Source: Bacteroidales bacterium
GTDB lineage: Bacteria; Bacteroidota; Bacteroidia; Bacteroidales; UBA3824
Assembly (NCBI GenBank): GCA_017417315.1
Contig: JAFPZK010000038.1
Span: 1 to 64,000, forward strand
Reading direction: 5' to 3'
DNA: 64,000 bases
Both the position numbers and the translations under genes were made by a program. Below the pieces are notes generated by a model, which was not told where the DNA came from, did not search any database, and saw nothing but the letters and a program-made list of their open reading frames with translations. Positions 45,724 to 54,186 of the stretch are shown here, in pieces; within the stretch, counting starts at the first letter, position 1; each line of letters begins with the position of its first letter.

Positions 45724-47061
45724 ATGTATTTGAAGCGAAAAATTGATATTTTTCTGAAAGAATGGAAAAACAATCCGGACAAAATGCCCCTCATAATAAA
45801 AGGTGCACGGCAAATCGGCAAAACCGAGTCAATCCGAAATTTTGCCAGGGAAAATTATAAAAATACTGTCGAGATAAATTTTGCTCTCGAAACCAAATAC
45901 CGCACAATCACGGAAAACGGTTTTGATGTTGAGTCTGTCATAAAAAACATTTCACGAATTGATCCGTCCAAAAAATTTATCCCGCACGAAACATTGATTT
46001 TTTTTGATGAACTTCAAGACTTTCCGCAAATTGCCGCTGCGTTGAAGTTTTTTAATCAGGACAACCGTTTTGATGTCGTATGTTCAGGGTCAATGCTTGG
46101 ACTTAATTACCAAAAAATTGAAAGCAACAGTGTCGGAAACAAAACTGATTATGAAATGCAATCTATTGATTTTGAGGAGTTTCTCTGGGCAAAGGGTTAT
46201 GACTCAAATATCGCTGACGAACTTTTAGAAAATCTTTTCAATTTGACGCCTTTCAGTACGGCAGAAATGTCTGTTTTTCAAGGTATGTTTTTGGATTATT
46301 GTATTTTAGGCGGAATGCCTGCAATCGTAAAATCATATATCGAAAATAGAACTTTCGAAGGTACGCTCAACCTGCAAAAAGCGTTAATTGCCGATTATAA
46401 GGAGGATTTCAGAAAATATGTTGAAGGGCTTGACCAAACACGGCTGTTGAACGTTTTTAATCACATTCCTGTCCAACTCGCAAGGGAAAACAAAAAATTC
46501 CAAATTTCAAAAGTTGCTTCCGGGGCGCGTTTCAAGGATTATTTCGGTTGTGTGGAATGGCTTGCCGATGCCGGAATCATCAATGTCTGCCGTTGTCTCA
46601 ACTTTCCGGAATTACCGCTCAAAGGCAATTACGACGATATGAAATATAAACTTTATTTTAAGGATACAGGACTTTTGGTAGCGTGTCTTGATGATGAGGC
46701 TCAGGACGATCTCCGTGCAAACAAAAATCTCGGAGTTTACAAGGGTGCGCTTTACGAAAATTTTGTCGGTGAGGCTCTTTCAAAATCTGGTTACGAACTT
46801 TATTATTTTAAAAAGGACAATTCTACATTGGAGGAAGATTTTTTTGTCAGAACGAAAAAATCACTCGTTCCCGTTGAAGTCAAATCTCAAAACGGACGTT
46901 CGCGCTCTCTTTCCGAATTGATAAAAAATCCACGTTATCAAGATATTACGCACGGAATAAAACTTTGCAACGCCAATATCGGTTTTGAAAACAGTATATT
47001 TACTTTTCCGTATTTCTGTGCTTTTTTGTTGAAAAGGTACTTAAAAGATGTTGATTGGTAA
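45724..47061 (+). CDS. AAA_14/DUF4143 ATP-binding protein
   Basis: A 445-residue protein with an AAA_14 ATPase (Walker A IKGARQIGKTESI near residue 25, Walker B TLIFFDELQDFPQ near residue 92, sensor-like VCSGSMLG near residue 118) and a C-terminal DUF4143 domain (about residues 230-400). That domain has a nuclease-like end (EEDFFVRTKKSLVPVEVKS near residue 375), where E-x-K fits the PD-(D/E)XK fold. Such ATPases are amplified in Bacteroidota and sometimes linked to mobile or defence functions. It is flanked by a 146-nt gap with no clear promoter and a strong terminator. Confidence 0.9.
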   Translation: MYLKRKIDIFLKEWKNNPDKMPLIIKGARQIGKTESIRNFARENYKNTVEINFALETKYRTITENGFDVESVIKNISRIDPSKKFIPHETLIFFDELQDFPQIAAALKFFNQDNRFDVVCSGSMLGLNYQKIESNSVGNKTDYEMQSIDFEEFLWAKGYDSNIADELLENLFNLTPFSTAEMSVFQGMFLDYCILGGMPAIVKSYIENRTFEGTLNLQKALIADYKEDFRKYVEGLDQTRLLNVFNHIPVQLARENKKFQISKVASGARFKDYFGCVEWLADAGIINVCRCLNFPELPLKGNYDDMKYKLYFKDTGLLVACLDDEAQDDLRANKNLGVYKGALYENFVGEALSKSGYELYYFKKDNSTLEEDFFVRTKKSLVPVEVKSQNGRSRSLSELIKNPRYQDITHGIKLCNANIGFENSIFTFPYFCAFLLKRYLKDVDW

Positions 47062-47067
47062 CAAAAA

Positions 47068-47108
47068 AAGGATTGTCCAAATTTTTTTTGAACAATCCTT
47101 CTTTTTTT
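47068..47108. terminator. Bidirectional terminator
   Basis: AAGGATTGT 47068-47076 pairs with ACAATCCTT 47092-47100; the second arm is followed by a T-run and the first is preceded by an A-run. It can end both the ATPase gene and the convergent AsmA gene. Confidence 0.88.
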
Positions 47109-47123
47109 GTGTGTTGAAAAATT

Positions 47124-49991
47124 TTATTTTATGCTTTCTGCTTTTTTTACTGCTTCGTCGTTTAGTTGGTCGGCTTTTTTCTGTGCCTCGTTGACGAGTT
47201 TGTCGCCTTGCTTTTCTGCCTCTGTTACGGCAGAATCGGCTTTCGCGTTAGCCTCCGAAAGTGCTTTGTCAGCCTTTTGAGTAGCCTCTTTAATTGCTTT
47301 GTCAGCGGCTTTTTGTGCGGCGGCTTTTGCTAACGGATTGCTGCCGGCTTTGCTAACCGCTTTGTCAGCCTCTTCTTTTGCTGCTGCTACGGCTTTGTCG
47401 CGGACTTCCTGAGCCGCTTTTTTGGCTTGCTCAGAGGTTGTTTTTGCTGCCGCAATCATTGCTTCTTTTTGTTTTTTAGCCTCGGCTATAAGTTTGTCGC
47501 CCTGAGCCTTAGCATCGGCAATTAACTTTTTAGCCTCGTCCGAAACCTTATCTTTTACTTCTTGAATTTTCTCCTCTGCAACGGCTTTCAAAGCATCTGT
47601 TGCCGAAGTAGAAAAGCCTTTGATTTTCGGGTCGTCAACCGTTCCGCCGATATTTGCAATTACCTTGATAAGTCCGGCATTGTCGCTGCCTACTGCGTTG
47701 GACAACAACGAATTAGCAACCGTTCCTGAAAGTGCCATGCCGACTTTCATGTCAAGCGACTGGTCTAAACCGATTTTGCCGCTGAAATCAGCATCTTGGT
47801 CAGCAATTTTCAAAGCCGTAGAATCAATTTCAACATTGCCGTCCTTTATTCTGAAACCGATGTTGATGTTTTTAACGGTCGGATTTTTAAGGCTTTCGTT
47901 TTTAGCAGCCGTGCCGAGAAGGTTAAAAACTTTTGAATCTTTGATTCCGATACTGCTTGTAACAAGTCTTCCGTCGCCGTTCACCGTCTTTAAATCAGGA
48001 TTTAAGTAATTGTCCAAATCCGTCTTGAAATTAAGTTTTGCCGTCATATTGCCATGACAAGAAGAGGCAATAGGAGCCATTTTTTCAACGGTGTTGAAAG
48101 TTTTTGCCGTGGTCTGAATGTCAATTTCCGAAAGGTCTAATTGCAAATCGGCTTTCGGACGTTTTTGATTGCTTCCGTCATAAACGCCGTTAACAAAAGC
48201 TTTACCGCCTAACATTTTCAAATTCAAGTTGTTAAGACTTGCAACGCCGTTTTTAAGACCGATTTTTCCGGCTAAATCGTCAATTACTAACGAGTCGTAC
48301 AAAATTTTACCGATTGCTGCATCAAGCATAAAATCAATGTTTTTCGGAATTTCAGGGGCTTCGGTTGCAGTTTCTTCCGTGTTTTGAGCAACTTGGTCTG
48401 TCGGTGAAGAATGGTCATACGAATAAATATCGTTAACGTCCAACAAATTAGACTTATACGTAAATTTTGCTTTCAATGTTGAATCCGCAAAAACGTATTG
48501 GAAAATATTGTCAAGTTTTCCCGTGAGCGAAAAATCCGACTTTCCGAGATTCATATTGAAAGTCTCCAAAGTGCCTTTTTCGGGTGATATTATAAGGTGT
48601 GCCTGATGAATGTCAACCGGCGGCAAATCTGTCATAACCGTGCGGAAATTTGTCATCAAAATATCGCCCTGAGCTTGAAATCTGTCATAACGCTCGTTGT
48701 CAATGTCAGAAAGGTTACCTTTGAAATCAAGAATTGCTTTAACAAGTCCTTTCAAAGTCATATCGTCTAACGGAACTACTTGATTTACAATGTCTAAATC
48801 GAGGTCAAGGTTGACGTTTCCTGCTAACGAAATATCGTCTTTTGAGGTCTGAACCTGCACCGCAGCGTCAACGGGATTACCTCCGAGTTCAACGTGGAAT
48901 TTCTCAACGTTGACATTAATGCTGTCGAGGTTGCCCGGACATTTAACAAAGGCGTTTACGTTGATGTTTTCAGCAGATTTCGGAAGGTCGGGATACTGAA
49001 AACGTGCATTGTCAACGTTGAAATCAACCCAAAATTCAGGGAACGAAACCGCGTTGAAATTGCCTTTTGCACCGCCTTCAAAGTTGAATGTTCCTGCGGT
49101 TTTAACGCCTTCCAAATCTTTGGCGTATTCGGCGGGAATCATACTCAAAACGCTCAAGAAATCAGTGTTTTTAGCACCGAATTTCAAGTCCATTCTTACG
49201 TTTGTGTCAGGAACTGCGATATAACCGTCAAGACCCAAAGCCAACTCGTTGATTTTAAAGACGTTCTCTTTGAAAACAAACTTCATTTTCTCCAAATCCG
49301 CGTCCAAATCCGATTTCATATTAACGACTGCATCGTTGATGTAGATAATCGGTCCTAATCTGACGTTGAGTTTTGCGATGTCGAGCAATGCGCTGAGAAT
49401 CGTCTCCTTGTCAGAGAGGTCGCCCGAAAGCGAAAAATTCAGACTGTCAATATAAGCGTGAACATCGGTAACACTGTCTGTGTAAGTAACGTTCAAGTTG
49501 TTGACTTTCAGCTTTTTAAGTACTAACTCAAACTGAGAAGATGAAGTGTCCTCTTCGGGCGTTTCTTCCTCAACGGCTGAAGAATCCGAAATCGCAATGT
49601 CATAATTCGGTTTTCCGGCTCTTGTAACGATGATGTTTGCTTTCGGATTGTCAAGCAAAACAGATTTTACTCTGATTTTACCGCCGAAAAGCGACTTCAC
49701 GTTTACCGTCGTGCTGAATTTGTCGAACTTTGCAAGGGTATCTCCTTGAAACTCACCGTGTCCGACAACAGAAACGTCTTTTAACGTTACCGTCGCACCC
49801 GGAAAATTTGAAATCAAACTCAAATCTAAATCGCCGATATTGACATCGGCATCAACATATTCTTTTGCAATTTCCGTTACCGCCTTCAAAACTTTATCTT
49901 TGAAGAAAACGGGAATTATTATCAAAAGAGCAAGCACCACAACTACTGTGATGCCTAAAACTTTTAGTACGGTTTTTAAAATTTTGTTCAT
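47124..49991 (-). CDS. AsmA-family protein with Ala/Lys-rich helical tail
   Basis: A 955-residue envelope protein of the AsmA superfamily (bridge-like proteins implicated in phospholipid transport and outer-membrane homeostasis). One N-terminal transmembrane helix (residues about 9-30) is followed by repeated beta strands typical of the repeating groove and an AsmA C-terminal region (about residues 640-785; KVFNLLGTAAKNESLKNP near 685). The last roughly 165 residues are an Ala/Lys/Glu-rich amphipathic helix like apolipoprotein or LEA repeats (AEAKKQKEAMIAAAK). It lies 17 nt after gyrB on the same strand. Confidence 0.9.
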   Translation of the reverse strand: MNKILKTVLKVLGITVVVVLALLIIIPVFFKDKVLKAVTEIAKEYVDADVNIGDLDLSLISNFPGATVTLKDVSVVGHGEFQGDTLAKFDKFSTTVNVKSLFGGKIRVKSVLLDNPKANIIVTRAGKPNYDIAISDSSAVEEETPEEDTSSSQFELVLKKLKVNNLNVTYTDSVTDVHAYIDSLNFSLSGDLSDKETILSALLDIAKLNVRLGPIIYINDAVVNMKSDLDADLEKMKFVFKENVFKINELALGLDGYIAVPDTNVRMDLKFGAKNTDFLSVLSMIPAEYAKDLEGVKTAGTFNFEGGAKGNFNAVSFPEFWVDFNVDNARFQYPDLPKSAENINVNAFVKCPGNLDSINVNVEKFHVELGGNPVDAAVQVQTSKDDISLAGNVNLDLDLDIVNQVVPLDDMTLKGLVKAILDFKGNLSDIDNERYDRFQAQGDILMTNFRTVMTDLPPVDIHQAHLIISPEKGTLETFNMNLGKSDFSLTGKLDNIFQYVFADSTLKAKFTYKSNLLDVNDIYSYDHSSPTDQVAQNTEETATEAPEIPKNIDFMLDAAIGKILYDSLVIDDLAGKIGLKNGVASLNNLNLKMLGGKAFVNGVYDGSNQKRPKADLQLDLSEIDIQTTAKTFNTVEKMAPIASSCHGNMTAKLNFKTDLDNYLNPDLKTVNGDGRLVTSSIGIKDSKVFNLLGTAAKNESLKNPTVKNINIGFRIKDGNVEIDSTALKIADQDADFSGKIGLDQSLDMKVGMALSGTVANSLLSNAVGSDNAGLIKVIANIGGTVDDPKIKGFSTSATDALKAVAEEKIQEVKDKVSDEAKKLIADAKAQGDKLIAEAKKQKEAMIAAAKTTSEQAKKAAQEVRDKAVAAAKEEADKAVSKAGSNPLAKAAAQKAADKAIKEATQKADKALSEANAKADSAVTEAEKQGDKLVNEAQKKADQLNDEAVKKAESIK

Positions 49992-50008
49992 AATTGTTTT
50001 ACTTTTTT

Positions 50009-51982
50009 TTACGCATCAATATTTGCATAAACTGCATTTTGTTCGATAAATTCGCGTCTCGGCGGAACATCATCGCCCATCAACATTGCGAAAGTTCTGT
50101 CTGCCTCGGCTGCGTTTTCTATCGTAACCTGTTTCAAGGTTCTTGTTTCGGGATTCATGGTCGTTTCCCAAAGTTGGTCGGCGTTCATTTCACCCAAACC
50201 TTTATAACGCTGAACGGTACAACTGTCTTCCTGACCGTTTCCGAAATCTTTCAAGGCTTGAACCCTTTGGTCTTCTGTCCAACAGTAACGTTGTGATTTT
50301 CCGCGTTTTACCAAATAAAGCGGCGGATTTGCCAAATACAAATGTCCCTGCTCGATAACCTCTTTCATATAACGGAAGAAAAGTGTCATTGCAAGTGTCT
50401 GAATATGTGCGCCATCGACATCGGCATCCGTCATGATGATAATCTTGTCGTAACGGATATTTTTTAAGTTTGCTGCCTGAGAATCTTCCTCAGTTCCGAT
50501 TGTAATGCCGAGTGCGGTGTAGATATTCTTGATTTCGTCGTTGTCAAGGGTTTTGTATTGAACGGCTTTTTCAACGTTAAGAATTTTACCTCTTAACGGC
50601 AGGATTGCCTGATACATACGGTCGCGACCCTGTTTTGCCGTACCGCCTGCCGAGTCTCCCTCGACGATGAAAATCTCGGTTTTCGTATTGTCTCTTGACG
50701 AACAGTCAGCAAGTTTTCCGGGAAGTCCCGCACCTTTAAGACTGCTCTGGTGCTGAACGAGTTTTCTTGCGTTGTTAGCCGCAATTCTCGCCTTTGCAGC
50801 AAGAAGCACTTTGTTAACGATATTTCGTGCGGAGTTCGGATTTTCTTCCAAATAGTTTGCTAACGCATCAGAAATTGCAGCATCAACAGCCGGACCCACT
50901 TCTGTGTTTCCGAGTTTTGTTTTGGTCTGACCTTCAAACAACGGCTCTTGAACTTTAACGGAAATAATCGCCGTCAAACCTTCGCGGAAGTCATCGCCGC
51001 TGATTTCGAGTTTTGCCTTAGCTAACATTCCGGAAGTTTCGGCGTATTGTTTCAAAGTCCTCGTCAAACCTCTTCTGAAACCAGTCAAATGCGTACCGCC
51101 TTCCTGAGTGTTGATGTTGTTTACATAACTATGAACATTTTCTCTGAAACCGTTGTTGTATTGCATTGCGACTTCAATCGGAATGCCGTTTTTCTCGGTG
51201 TTTAAGTGAATGATTTCGCAAAGTTCGTCTTTTGAAACTTCCAAATAATCAATAAAATCCTTCAAACCGTTTTCCGAATAGAAAACGTCATGACGGGTGT
51301 TACCGTTTTCGTCGGGGCGCATATCGTGAAGTTCGAGATGAACGCCTTTGTTCAAAAACGCTAATTCGCGAAGTCTTGCCGCTAAAATGTCATATTGATA
51401 AACATGGCATGTAAAAATGCTGTCATCGGGTTTGAAAGTGATTTCCGTGCCGGTGTCTTCGATGTCGGTTTCGCCGATAACGAGGACTTCGGTCGTGGGT
51501 TTTCCGATGGAATATTTTTGTTGGTAAATTTTTCCGTTTCTGTGGATAACGGCTTCAAAATAAGTTGAAAGCGCGTTAACGCAGGATACGCCGACACCGT
51601 GCAGACCGCCGGAAACTTTATAAGAATTTTTGTTGAATTTACCGCCGGCATGAAGAATTGTTAAAACAACCTCCAAGGCCGATTTACCTTCTTTTTCATG
51701 ATAATCGGTCGGGATACCGCGTCCGTTATCTTTTACGGTTATTGATTCGTCCCAGTTGATTGTAACGTCGATTTTTGAACAAAAACCTGCGAGAGCCTCG
51801 TCGATAGAGTTGTCAACTACCTCATAAACAAGGTGGTGCAAACCTCTTTCGCCGGTATCGCCGATATACATAGCGGGGCGTTTTCTTACCGCCTCCAAAC
51901 CTTCAAGCACTTGAATGCTGTCGGCGGTATAATTTTCTTCCGCCTCAATTATTTCTGCCTTAGTTAAGTTGTTTTCTTCCAT
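50009..51982 (-). CDS. gyrB: DNA gyrase subunit B
   Basis: A 657-residue type IIA topoisomerase ATPase subunit; with GyrA it introduces negative supercoils. Clear GHKL motifs are EVVDNSIDEALAG near residue 53, DNGRGIP near residue 80 and SGGLHGVGVS near residue 123. The TOPRIM domain has IFIVEGDSAGGTAKQGRD near residue 432 (catalytic Glu) and IIMTDADVDGAHI near residue 510. The C-terminal TOPRIM tail QRYKGLGEMNADQLWETTM is near residue 600. The short form, around 650 residues, is normal for Bacteroidota. A full consensus promoter precedes it. Confidence 0.98.
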   Translation of the reverse strand: MEENNLTKAEIIEAEENYTADSIQVLEGLEAVRKRPAMYIGDTGERGLHHLVYEVVDNSIDEALAGFCSKIDVTINWDESITVKDNGRGIPTDYHEKEGKSALEVVLTILHAGGKFNKNSYKVSGGLHGVGVSCVNALSTYFEAVIHRNGKIYQQKYSIGKPTTEVLVIGETDIEDTGTEITFKPDDSIFTCHVYQYDILAARLRELAFLNKGVHLELHDMRPDENGNTRHDVFYSENGLKDFIDYLEVSKDELCEIIHLNTEKNGIPIEVAMQYNNGFRENVHSYVNNINTQEGGTHLTGFRRGLTRTLKQYAETSGMLAKAKLEISGDDFREGLTAIISVKVQEPLFEGQTKTKLGNTEVGPAVDAAISDALANYLEENPNSARNIVNKVLLAAKARIAANNARKLVQHQSSLKGAGLPGKLADCSSRDNTKTEIFIVEGDSAGGTAKQGRDRMYQAILPLRGKILNVEKAVQYKTLDNDEIKNIYTALGITIGTEEDSQAANLKNIRYDKIIIMTDADVDGAHIQTLAMTLFFRYMKEVIEQGHLYLANPPLYLVKRGKSQRYCWTEDQRVQALKDFGNGQEDSCTVQRYKGLGEMNADQLWETTMNPETRTLKQVTIENAAEADRTFAMLMGDDVPPRREFIEQNAVYANIDA

Positions 51983-52007
51983 TACTAAAAATCTATTTTT
52001 AAGTCTG

Positions 52008-52038
52008 CAAAGGTAATAATTTTTGATTTTTTAACAAA
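52008..52038 (-). promoter_or_regulatory. gyrB promoter TTTG-N19-TACCTTTG
   Basis: On the minus strand TTTG (52038-52035), 19-nt spacer, TACCTTTG (52015-52008). The predicted leader is about 20 nt. It separates gyrB from the upstream lipoprotein operon. Confidence 0.75.
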
Positions 52039-52048
52039 TAAAAATCAA

Positions 52049-52615
52049 TTAATTTTTCTTAAAACTCAGCACCATTTTCATTGAACTTTCTTTTTGAAAA
52101 TCTTCCTGAATATTGCTGATTGTTAGGGTAGAAGCGGTTAAATTCTTTATCACGAAACGGTCGTTTTCCTGATTGTCAAGAACTATCGAAATCGTGTCGC
52201 CGTCAATTTTGTACGAGCCTTTCAGGTTTTCGGAATCATAACTAACTGAAAATCTCCCGCTTTCGTTAAATTTGTAAGACATATTACCTTCGGTGGCTTT
52301 TAGTCCAGCCTTTATTTCTGTTCTGATTGAATTTCCGACTTGTTGTTTTTCTTTTGCAAGTTCAGAAATTCTGTTTTGCATTTTTTCTTTTTCTCCTGCG
52401 TTTTGTGCTGAACCCAAATTACGCTTTATTTGAGCGATATTTTGTTCGATGTTTCTGACGGCGAGTTGTTCTTTTGCCGAGGCAAATTCGTTGAAATTTT
52501 CACATTCGGCTTTCGTCAGAACCCATTTCCCGAGAATAAGGGTTTCTGTTGACCGTCCGCAAGAAAGACAGAGAAAAAGACTTAAAACAAACAAAACTTT
52601 TTTCATAAGCATCAT
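52049..52615 (-). CDS. Lipocalin-like lipoprotein, third gene of the TIR operon
   Basis: A 188-residue lipoprotein: the signal peptide ends FLCLSC with Cys lipidated. The mature part begins with a lipocalin-like strand (LILGKWVLTKAE), has a long charged coiled coil (about residues 45-105) and ends with strands of the same fold (YKFNESGRFSVSYDSENLKG). Its ATG overlaps the stop of the TIR-like gene by 4 nt (ATGA), so translation is coupled; an ATG three codons later is an alternative. It resembles the first lipoprotein and the C-terminal domain of the TIR-like protein. Function unknown. Confidence 0.82.
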   Translation of the reverse strand: MMLMKKVLFVLSLFLCLSCGRSTETLILGKWVLTKAECENFNEFASAKEQLAVRNIEQNIAQIKRNLGSAQNAGEKEKMQNRISELAKEKQQVGNSIRTEIKAGLKATEGNMSYKFNESGRFSVSYDSENLKGSYKIDGDTISIVLDNQENDRFVIKNLTASTLTISNIQEDFQKESSMKMVLSFKKN

Positions 52616-53643
52616 TGTTTTTGAAAAGTTATTTTCGTAAAAATATCGTTGTTGTCCATTTTTTCCTGAACCACGATAATCAACCTATTTTGCGTAATCT
52701 CCTGAATTTGAACCACATCGTATTGATTGCCGTTTGTGGGTTGGAGTTTTAAGTATTTTGATTGTGGGTCGTATTCCCAAGCACCGGTTTCAGGATTTTC
52801 AGAAAATCCCGTTCTGGTAAACGTTTTATCGGCTCTGAAAACGAGTTCCGCCCTTGTCAAAAGTGCGTTAACAAGTGCTTGAAGGTCAAGACTATCCTGA
52901 CGGGTTCTGCGGAATTGATTGTCGGAATAATCCGTTATTTTCCAACGTCCCACAAAATTTTGTTCGCTGTTTTTTAGTTGTTGCGAAAGTTGTATTTTTA
53001 CACCGCTGCTATTGAGACCGTTATTGTTGTTGTCGGAACTTGAAGCGGCATTTGCGCGGTAATTGTCAGCCTCGCGGTTGGTCTGTTTTAGACCGCCGTT
53101 AACCAAAATAAACAAAAGTACTACAATAACTGCTGCACTCATATAAAGTAAGTTCTTGAACAACTGTTCTTTACCGGAAGAAGCATTGTTTGTTGTAGTG
53201 TTTTTCTTTGTATTTGTAGCCGTGGTGTTGACAATTGTTTTCTGCGGCTGTTTTTTTTCAATCCTTTTAGAAAGATACTGATAATTATTTTTCAGCATAT
53301 CTAAAAGTGTTGCCTGACCCTCTGAGAAGTTGACCGTTGAAGCGTCTATCCAGTCATGTTCGTCAAGAAAATAATTTTGACTGACGGTTTTGTTTTCCAT
53401 GTCGACTGTAACAAACGGCACAACGGTAACGCCGTATTCAGAGCAAGAGTGCAAAATAGACATCATTGTAGGATTGTTTTCAGAATCGTCAGTTATGACG
53501 GCGATTAATAAATCCGGCAAAGCGTTTCTGTCTATTTTTGCGGCATTGTTGTTGACCGAATAGCCGTTTTTTTTGAGCGTTTGAAACAGTTTTTGAGCAG
53601 TCTCCTTACCTTTTGGAGAACTTGCGATTAGTATTTTTTCCAA
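52612..53643 (-). CDS. TIR-like protein with membrane anchor and lipocalin-like C-terminus
   Basis: A 343-residue protein of unusual architecture. Residues 1-125 look like a TIR/SEFIR-type Rossmann domain: KILIASSPKGKETAQKLF, a DLLIAVITDDS strand near 45 and GVTVVPFVTV near 71. The position where catalytic TIR domains have Glu appears to be Ile63, so NADase activity is doubtful. A Thr/Asn-rich linker leads to a transmembrane helix (about 162-183). A second linker leads to an outer-facing domain (about 228-343) starting FVGRWKITDY that matches the neighbouring lipoproteins. It is the middle gene of a tight three-gene unit. The TIR call is by pattern, moderate confidence. Confidence 0.7.
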   Translation of the reverse strand: MEKILIASSPKGKETAQKLFQTLKKNGYSVNNNAAKIDRNALPDLLIAVITDDSENNPTMMSILHSCSEYGVTVVPFVTVDMENKTVSQNYFLDEHDWIDASTVNFSEGQATLLDMLKNNYQYLSKRIEKKQPQKTIVNTTATNTKKNTTTNNASSGKEQLFKNLLYMSAAVIVVLLFILVNGGLKQTNREADNYRANAASSSDNNNNGLNSSGVKIQLSQQLKNSEQNFVGRWKITDYSDNQFRRTRQDSLDLQALVNALLTRAELVFRADKTFTRTGFSENPETGAWEYDPQSKYLKLQPTNGNQYDVVQIQEITQNRLIIVVQEKMDNNDIFTKITFQKQ

Positions 53644-53647
53644 TTTT

Positions 53648-54064
53648 CTATTGTTTTTTTAACGTGAGGACTATTGTTGAACCCGAAGCATCGTCTTTTT
53701 GAACAATTACCATTTCGGATTTTGAAAGCGATTGAATTTTGCTGAGAACGATTTTTCCGCCTTCAAAAGTTTGTTTTAATTGTTCGCCGTCTGCTAAAAG
53801 TTCCCAAGAGCCTTTTTGATGATACTGGTCGTTTTCTTGTTTAAAAGTTTTGTCAACTGCAAACTCGAAAAGGGATTTTTGTTTTGTTTCTTCTATAATT
53901 TCCTCAAACTGAGCCTTTTCACTTTCTTTGAATATTGCATCGGTTTTGTAATCGGATATTTTCCACTTTCCGACAATATCATCGGCAGCGGAAGAACTGC
54001 ACCCCGTCATACCCGCCATTAACGGGCAAATCAACATCAATAATGCGTATAAAATTTTTTTCAT
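53648..54064 (-). CDS. Lipocalin-like lipoprotein, first gene of the TIR operon
   Basis: A 138-residue lipoprotein. ATG 54064 gives a proper signal peptide ending AGMTGC; the upstream ATG adds nine residues. The mature part (IVGKWKISDYKTD near residue 30, then FAVDKTFKQ near 65) is a lipocalin-like strand domain closely similar to the C-terminus of the TIR-like protein encoded 4 nt downstream, with the shared pattern VG(K/R)WKI(S/T)DY and DKTF. It appears to be the source or product of a domain duplication. Confidence 0.82.
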   Translation of the reverse strand: MKKILYALLMLICPLMAGMTGCSSSAADDIVGKWKISDYKTDAIFKESEKAQFEEIIEETKQKSLFEFAVDKTFKQENDQYHQKGSWELLADGEQLKQTFEGGKIVLSKIQSLSKSEMVIVQKDDASGSTIVLTLKKQ

Positions 54065-54150
54065 ATTTTTTACGTTTAAATTTTTCTGCAAATATCTTAA
54101 ATTATATTGTATTATTCAAGTTTTTTTTGAAGAAATTTAATTGGTTTATA

Positions 54151-54180
54151 AAAAAAGGCTGTCGTTTTTTGACAGCCTTT
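54151..54180 (-). terminator. Terminator of the alpha-2-macroglobulin gene
   Basis: AAAGGCTGTC 54154-54163 pairs perfectly with GACAGCCTTT 54171-54180, with a 7-nt loop. On the minus strand a T-run follows the second arm. Confidence 0.9.
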
Positions 54181-54186
54181 TTTCTT

